DNA of 64,000 nucleotides, taken from Streptacidiphilus rugosus AM-16 (GTDB taxonomy: Bacteria > Actinomycetota > Actinomycetes > Streptomycetales > Streptomycetaceae). A model generated the notes under the pieces. That model had not been told where the DNA came from. It was given only the letters and a program-made list of their open reading frames with translations, and did not search any database. The translations under genes were made by a program, and so were the position numbers. Each line of letters starts with the position of its first letter. The first letter of the stretch is position 1. Below, piece by piece: positions 61,054-64,000 of the stretch. The DNA lies in the NCBI RefSeq assembly GCF_000744655.1, contig NZ_JQMJ01000003.1, positions 248,001 through 312,000 on the forward strand, in the 5' to 3' direction.

Positions 61054-61872
61054 TCAGCCCAGGGTGGGGAGCTTGATCAGGACGAGCAGCATGATGAGCT
61101 GCAGCGCGCCCGCCGTCGCCGCCTTGCCCCAGGGGAGGTCGTGGACCTGCCGCAGCATCGCCGTGAGCATCCAGGCGCAGAGGGCCCAGGTCACCCAGCC
61201 CAGGAGCTGGACCACGCCGTTGTCCGGGGCCACGAAGAGCGCCAGAAGCAGTCGCGGCGCGTCCGTGAGCCAGGAGATCAGCATGGCGAGGCCGACCGTC
61301 GGAGCGTAGGCGCCGTCGCCGCCGAGGCGGCGGGCCAGGGCGTGGGTGACCGAGCCGAGCATCAGCCCGGCCAGCACGAAGCCGGCCACGCTGCTGAAGA
61401 CGATGGTCAGCGCGATGCCGAAGGTCGAGCCGAGGATCTGGTCGCTCGTGCTGCCGAAGGCGAAGGTCGCCAGCAGGCCGTAGAGCGCGGAGACGGACAG
61501 CGCCGGGCCCCAGACCTGGTGCGCGCGCATCTGCGCGAAGGTCCGGGTGGGGTGCCGCAGCAGCCCGCGCAGCAGCTCGCGCCAGGGCAGCCGCTCGGAG
61601 CCGACCTGGGGGTGCGGCTGACCGGCGCGGTACACGGCGACGTGCTCCTCCCGGCCCTCCACTCCCGCGTAGCCGTCGTAGCCGTTCGGGGCGCCCTGCT
61701 CGGCGCCGCCGTGACCGGCGGCCGGCATTCCCGGCACGGTGAAGGAGCGGGTGTGGCCGGGCTCGTCCGCAGGGTCGGCGGTGACCCCGACCGGCCGCGC
61801 GGTCGTGGTGACGGCCGGGTCGGGCTGCTGTCGGCGATCGCCCCCGCCGATCCTGATTCCTCGTAGACGCAC
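61054..61872 (-). CDS. Yip1 family membrane protein
   Basis: 272 residues, GTG 61872. A polar ~95-residue N-terminal region precedes WRELLRGLLRHPTRTFAQMR, the usual entry to the Yip1 domain, then about five membrane segments (ALSVSALYGLLATFAFG, IALTIVFSSVAGFVLAGLML, TVGLAMLISWLTDAPRLLLA, LGWVTWALCAWMLTAML, LQLIMLLVLIKLPTLG). Function in bacteria is unknown. The start is uncertain since no good ribosome site was seen. Confidence 0.78.
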   Translation of the reverse strand: MRLRGIRIGGGDRRQQPDPAVTTTARPVGVTADPADEPGHTRSFTVPGMPAAGHGGAEQGAPNGYDGYAGVEGREEHVAVYRAGQPHPQVGSERLPWRELLRGLLRHPTRTFAQMRAHQVWGPALSVSALYGLLATFAFGSTSDQILGSTFGIALTIVFSSVAGFVLAGLMLGSVTHALARRLGGDGAYAPTVGLAMLISWLTDAPRLLLALFVAPDNGVVQLLGWVTWALCAWMLTAMLRQVHDLPWGKAATAGALQLIMLLVLIKLPTLG

Positions 61873-62535
61873 AACCCGACGGTACCCGCCCGCCGCGTCC
61901 TGGAGAGATCATGTGATCACCCGGGACACAGCTGTGACAGGACCGGAGGGCGGTCCACGCGTGGTCCACGCGCCCGCCGACGCCCCGGGCCGGTGCGTCC
62001 GACGGCATTCCTGCTCGTTTTTCCGGCGAATTCCAGGGGTACCCGCCCGCCTGTTCCGCCGTGCACGGACGAGGATTCCCCGGCGCTCAGCGGCCGGCCC
62101 GCCGGAGACGCTCCCCCTGCGGACCCGGGGCGCGCCCGAGGCGTCGCAGGGACCCGCCCGGTTCCGGGCCGGACGGCGCCCGGGGGTGTACGTCGGAGAC
62201 CATTGCCCCGCCGCACGGCGCACCACGGGCCGGTGTTTTCCGTCACGGTGAACTTCCGTCAAAAAAGGAGATTCAGTGCGAGTGACGTCGCCTCAGGTTT
62301 CGGGCGGGTAACGATCCGTGGTCGATCCCGGGCCCCACCCCATGCCAGAGCGAACACCGGCTCGATCGAGGAACATGGATCCCATAGGGTTCCTCTGGCC
62401 TCTCGAGCGGTTCGGGGGTCGGCGCCGGTCCTCCGAACCGATGCCAGGTCGGGGGCGAGAACCGGCGGGGGCGATGACGGGGGCGGTCGCACGCGCATCC
62501 GCGCACACCGACCTGCCATGTGGGGGGACGTCCCG
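61873..62535. other. Gene-poor stretch with one possible leader peptide
   Basis: About 660 bases without a supported gene. The best signal is an ideal ribosome site AAAAAAGGAGATTCA followed by GTG at 62276 and an 11-codon frame (VRVTSPQVSGG, TAA at 62309-62311). This could be a leader peptide for the glycosyltransferase operon. The long frame running through this region into the glycosyltransferase has no start signal. Confidence 0.4.
62276..62311 (+). CDS. Possible 11-residue leader peptide
   Basis: GTG CGA GTG ACG TCG..., preceded by AAGGAG with 5-base spacing, the strongest ribosome site in this gap. Reads VRVTSPQVSGG. About 225 bases before the glycosyltransferase start. Could regulate by attenuation, or be chance or a gene relic. 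Confidence 0.3.
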   Translation: MRVTSPQVSGG

Positions 62536-63324
62536 TTGAACAGCCTTTCCATAGTCATCCCTGCGCTCAACGAGGCCGAGAACCTGCCCACGGTGATGGC
62601 GACCATCCCGGTCCGCGAACTGCGCGCGGCCGGCTGGGAGACCGAGGTCGTGGTCGTCGACAACGCCTCCACCGACGGCACGGCCGAAGTCGCGGGCTCG
62701 CTGGGGGCCAGGGTCGTCCCGCAGCCTCAACGCGGTTACGGCAACGCCTACCAGGCCGGATTCGACGCGGCCGACGGCGACGTCATCGCCACCGGCGACG
62801 CCGACTGCACCTATCCGTTCGACGCGCTGCCGGGCCTGCTGCACACCCTGGTCGACCACGACGTCGAGTTCATGACGACGGATCGGCTCAGCAGGGAGAA
62901 CCGCTCCGCGATGAAGACCTCGCACACCATCGCCAACCACGCGCTCAGCGCGCTGAGCCGGGCCCTGTTCCGCAACGGTCTGCGCGACTCCCAGTCCGGC
63001 ATGTGGGTCTTCCGGCGCTACGTGTGGACCGGGCTCGACATCCGGTCCACGGGCATGGCCTTCTCTCAGGAGATCAAGAACTCCGCCACCCGGGCCGGCT
63101 ACCGGTACCTGGAGGTTCCCATCGAGTACCGCAACCGGGGCGGCGAGGTGAAGCTCAACGCCCTCCCTGACGGCATGGCCAACCTGCGCCAGCTCTTCGA
63201 GCACCGGTTCCGCAGGCCGCAGGGGCGCGTGGAGACCACGTCCGCGGTCCGGCTGCCCGCACAGCGCACGACCGCGGCCGGCACGTCGGGCCATGTGACG
63301 CCCGACGGTTACGAGGCGGTGTGA
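62536..63324 (+). CDS. Family 2 glycosyltransferase (polyprenyl-phosphate sugar transferase type)
   Basis: 262 residues from TTG 62536 with GGGGGGA upstream (ATG 62518 is in frame but lacks a site). GT-A fold: SLSIVIPALNEAENLPTVMA, VVVVDNASTDGTAEVAGSLG, GYGNAYQAGFDAADGDVIAT and GDADCTYPFDALPGLLHTLV (the D-x-D metal motif as GDADCT), then SGMWVFRRYVWTGLDIRSTG. Similar to dolichyl/polyprenyl-phosphate mannosyl- or glucosyltransferases. Its TGA overlaps the GTG of the next gene. Confidence 0.9.
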   Translation: MNSLSIVIPALNEAENLPTVMATIPVRELRAAGWETEVVVVDNASTDGTAEVAGSLGARVVPQPQRGYGNAYQAGFDAADGDVIATGDADCTYPFDALPGLLHTLVDHDVEFMTTDRLSRENRSAMKTSHTIANHALSALSRALFRNGLRDSQSGMWVFRRYVWTGLDIRSTGMAFSQEIKNSATRAGYRYLEVPIEYRNRGGEVKLNALPDGMANLRQLFEHRFRRPQGRVETTSAVRLPAQRTTAAGTSGHVTPDGYEAV

Positions 63325-63770
63325 ACGCCGCACGCCGTCGGCGTGTGCCGGGGCGCCGACCGCTCCGGGTGGCCCTGGTCCTCGCCCTCGCGGCCGCGGG
63401 TCTGACCGGCCTGTCGGCGGCGGGTTGGGCGATCCCGTCCGTGCGCACGATCCTGCTCCAGTCCTTCACGGAGCTGCCGGCGTCCTACACCGAGCTGTAC
63501 TTCACCACCAAGCCGCTCTTCGACGGGAACATCGCCGTGGTCCCGGTGACCGTGGAAGCCCACGGGGGGTCAGCCGGTCCGCAGCAGCTGCGGGTTCAGC
63601 TGGAGTCGTCGCGGGGCGCCGTCGTCGGCACCACGACCGTGAGCGTGGTGTCGCGGAACGGCGAGCCCACGCCCGTCATCGCGCACCTGCAGGTCCGCAC
63701 CGCCGCCGCGGCGGTGACGGTCACTCTGGTCGGGCACACCCAGCACCTGCACTACACCTTCGGGACGTGA
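63321..63770 (+). CDS. Membrane-anchored or secreted beta-domain protein
   Basis: 149 residues, GTG overlapping the previous stop (GTGA). N-terminal membrane anchor or signal (LRVALVLALAAAGLTGLSAA), then an extracytoplasmic beta-sandwich-like domain (PASYTELYFTTKPLFDGNIA, VVPVTVEAHGG, VTVTLVGHTQHLHYTFGT). It is coupled to two glycosyltransferase genes, so probably acts in making a surface polysaccharide. Family not named. Confidence 0.7.
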   Translation: MNAARRRRVPGRRPLRVALVLALAAAGLTGLSAAGWAIPSVRTILLQSFTELPASYTELYFTTKPLFDGNIAVVPVTVEAHGGSAGPQQLRVQLESSRGAVVGTTTVSVVSRNGEPTPVIAHLQVRTAAAAVTVTLVGHTQHLHYTFGT

Positions 63771-63776
63771 TCCTCG

Positions 63777-64000
63777 ATGCGCACCATTGTCCAGATCACC
63801 CCGTACTACCCTCCCCACCTCGGCGGGCTGGAGCGGGTGGTGGAACACCTGGCGGCCCAGCTCGGCCGGCGCCACCCGGTCCGGGTCGTCACCACCACCC
63901 TCGGGGCGGCGGGCGCGCCCCGTCGCGGCGTCCAGGCGGGGGTTGCGGTCCGTCGGCACCGTGCGCGGGAGGTCGCCCACACCGCGATCGCCCCCGGGAT
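63777..64000 (+). CDS. Family 4 glycosyltransferase, N-terminal part (runs off the window)
   Basis: ATG 63777, 74 codons visible. MRTIVQITPYYPPHLGGLER with VVEHLAAQLGRRHPVRVVTT is the standard GT4 (GT-B fold) N-terminus, including the PPHLGG glycine loop. It belongs to the same operon as the GT2 and the anchored beta-domain protein, pointing to exopolysaccharide or glycoconjugate synthesis. Confidence 0.88.
   Translation, partial: MRTIVQITPYYPPHLGGLERVVEHLAAQLGRRHPVRVVTTTLGAAGAPRRGVQAGVAVRRHRAREVAHTAIAPG

Overview
The window is very GC-rich actinobacterial chromosome, most like Streptomyces or a close relative (Kitasatospora, Streptacidiphilus). Reasons: very strong third-position GC, frequent GTG/TTG starts with GGAGG-type ribosome sites, a clpB gene preceded by an HspR (HAIR) operator, a tRNA-Gly next to dcd, YbjN, DUF6191 and SseB-family proteins, and the GCGCAGTTCCTCGCGCCCC type of intergenic repeat. 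No species name can be given from sequence alone.

Layout. 1-13.5 kb is mostly housekeeping: the end of an N-6 DNA methylase, a membrane protein/Ser-Thr kinase pair, an L,D-transpeptidase lipoprotein, YbjN, clpB, a LURP-one protein, a flavin reductase, an ECF42-type sigma factor coupled to its YciI/DGPF partner, and a divergent EamA exporter/LysR pair. 13.5-18.2 kb is an accessory island of immunity-like genes (SUKH and others) with a complete IS701-family element. The island is bracketed by two identical 142-bp copies of the 5' end of a thioredoxin/NHL gene. 18-31.7 kb is again core-like: M18 aminopeptidase, acyl-CoA dehydrogenase, pirin, PP2C, P1 peptidase, CzrA-like ArsR repressor and a KimA-like permease.

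31.8-42.9 kb is a compact catabolic cluster matching, gene for gene, the KstR2 regulon of mycobacteria/rhodococci, which degrades the last two steroid rings (C and D, via HIP-CoA). It contains an EchA13-like hydratase, FadE31, FadE32, IpdF, KstR2, FadA6, EchA20, IpdA, IpdB, IpdC and two Rv3549c/Rv3548c-like dehydrogenases. Both divergent promoters carry a match to the KstR2 operator. FadD3, FadE30 and steroid A/B-ring genes are not in the window.

43-50 kb holds a Usp-like protein, DedA, an epimerase, a sedolisin protease, a decayed sortase fragment and a GH92 alpha-mannosidase. 50-58.7 kb is a scrapyard of integrative elements. It has a 105-bp direct repeat containing the 3' half of tRNA-Gly(CCC), a second att-like relic made of the 3' half of a tRNA-Ser, a 5'-truncated tyrosine integrase, three copies of a GGGCACG-N4-GGGCACG site (candidate integrase arm sites), and cargo of small immunity-like and membrane genes (SUKH, DUF4304). 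58.7-64 kb returns to core genes (tRNA-Gly, dcd, an AlaX-like editing protein, Yip1) and ends in the start of a glycosyltransferase cluster.

Quality caution: four genes (kinase tail, two island genes, fadE32) each look one base short within a few bases of a C or G run. This pattern is as easily a sequencing artefact as real decay. No CRISPR array or rRNA was seen.
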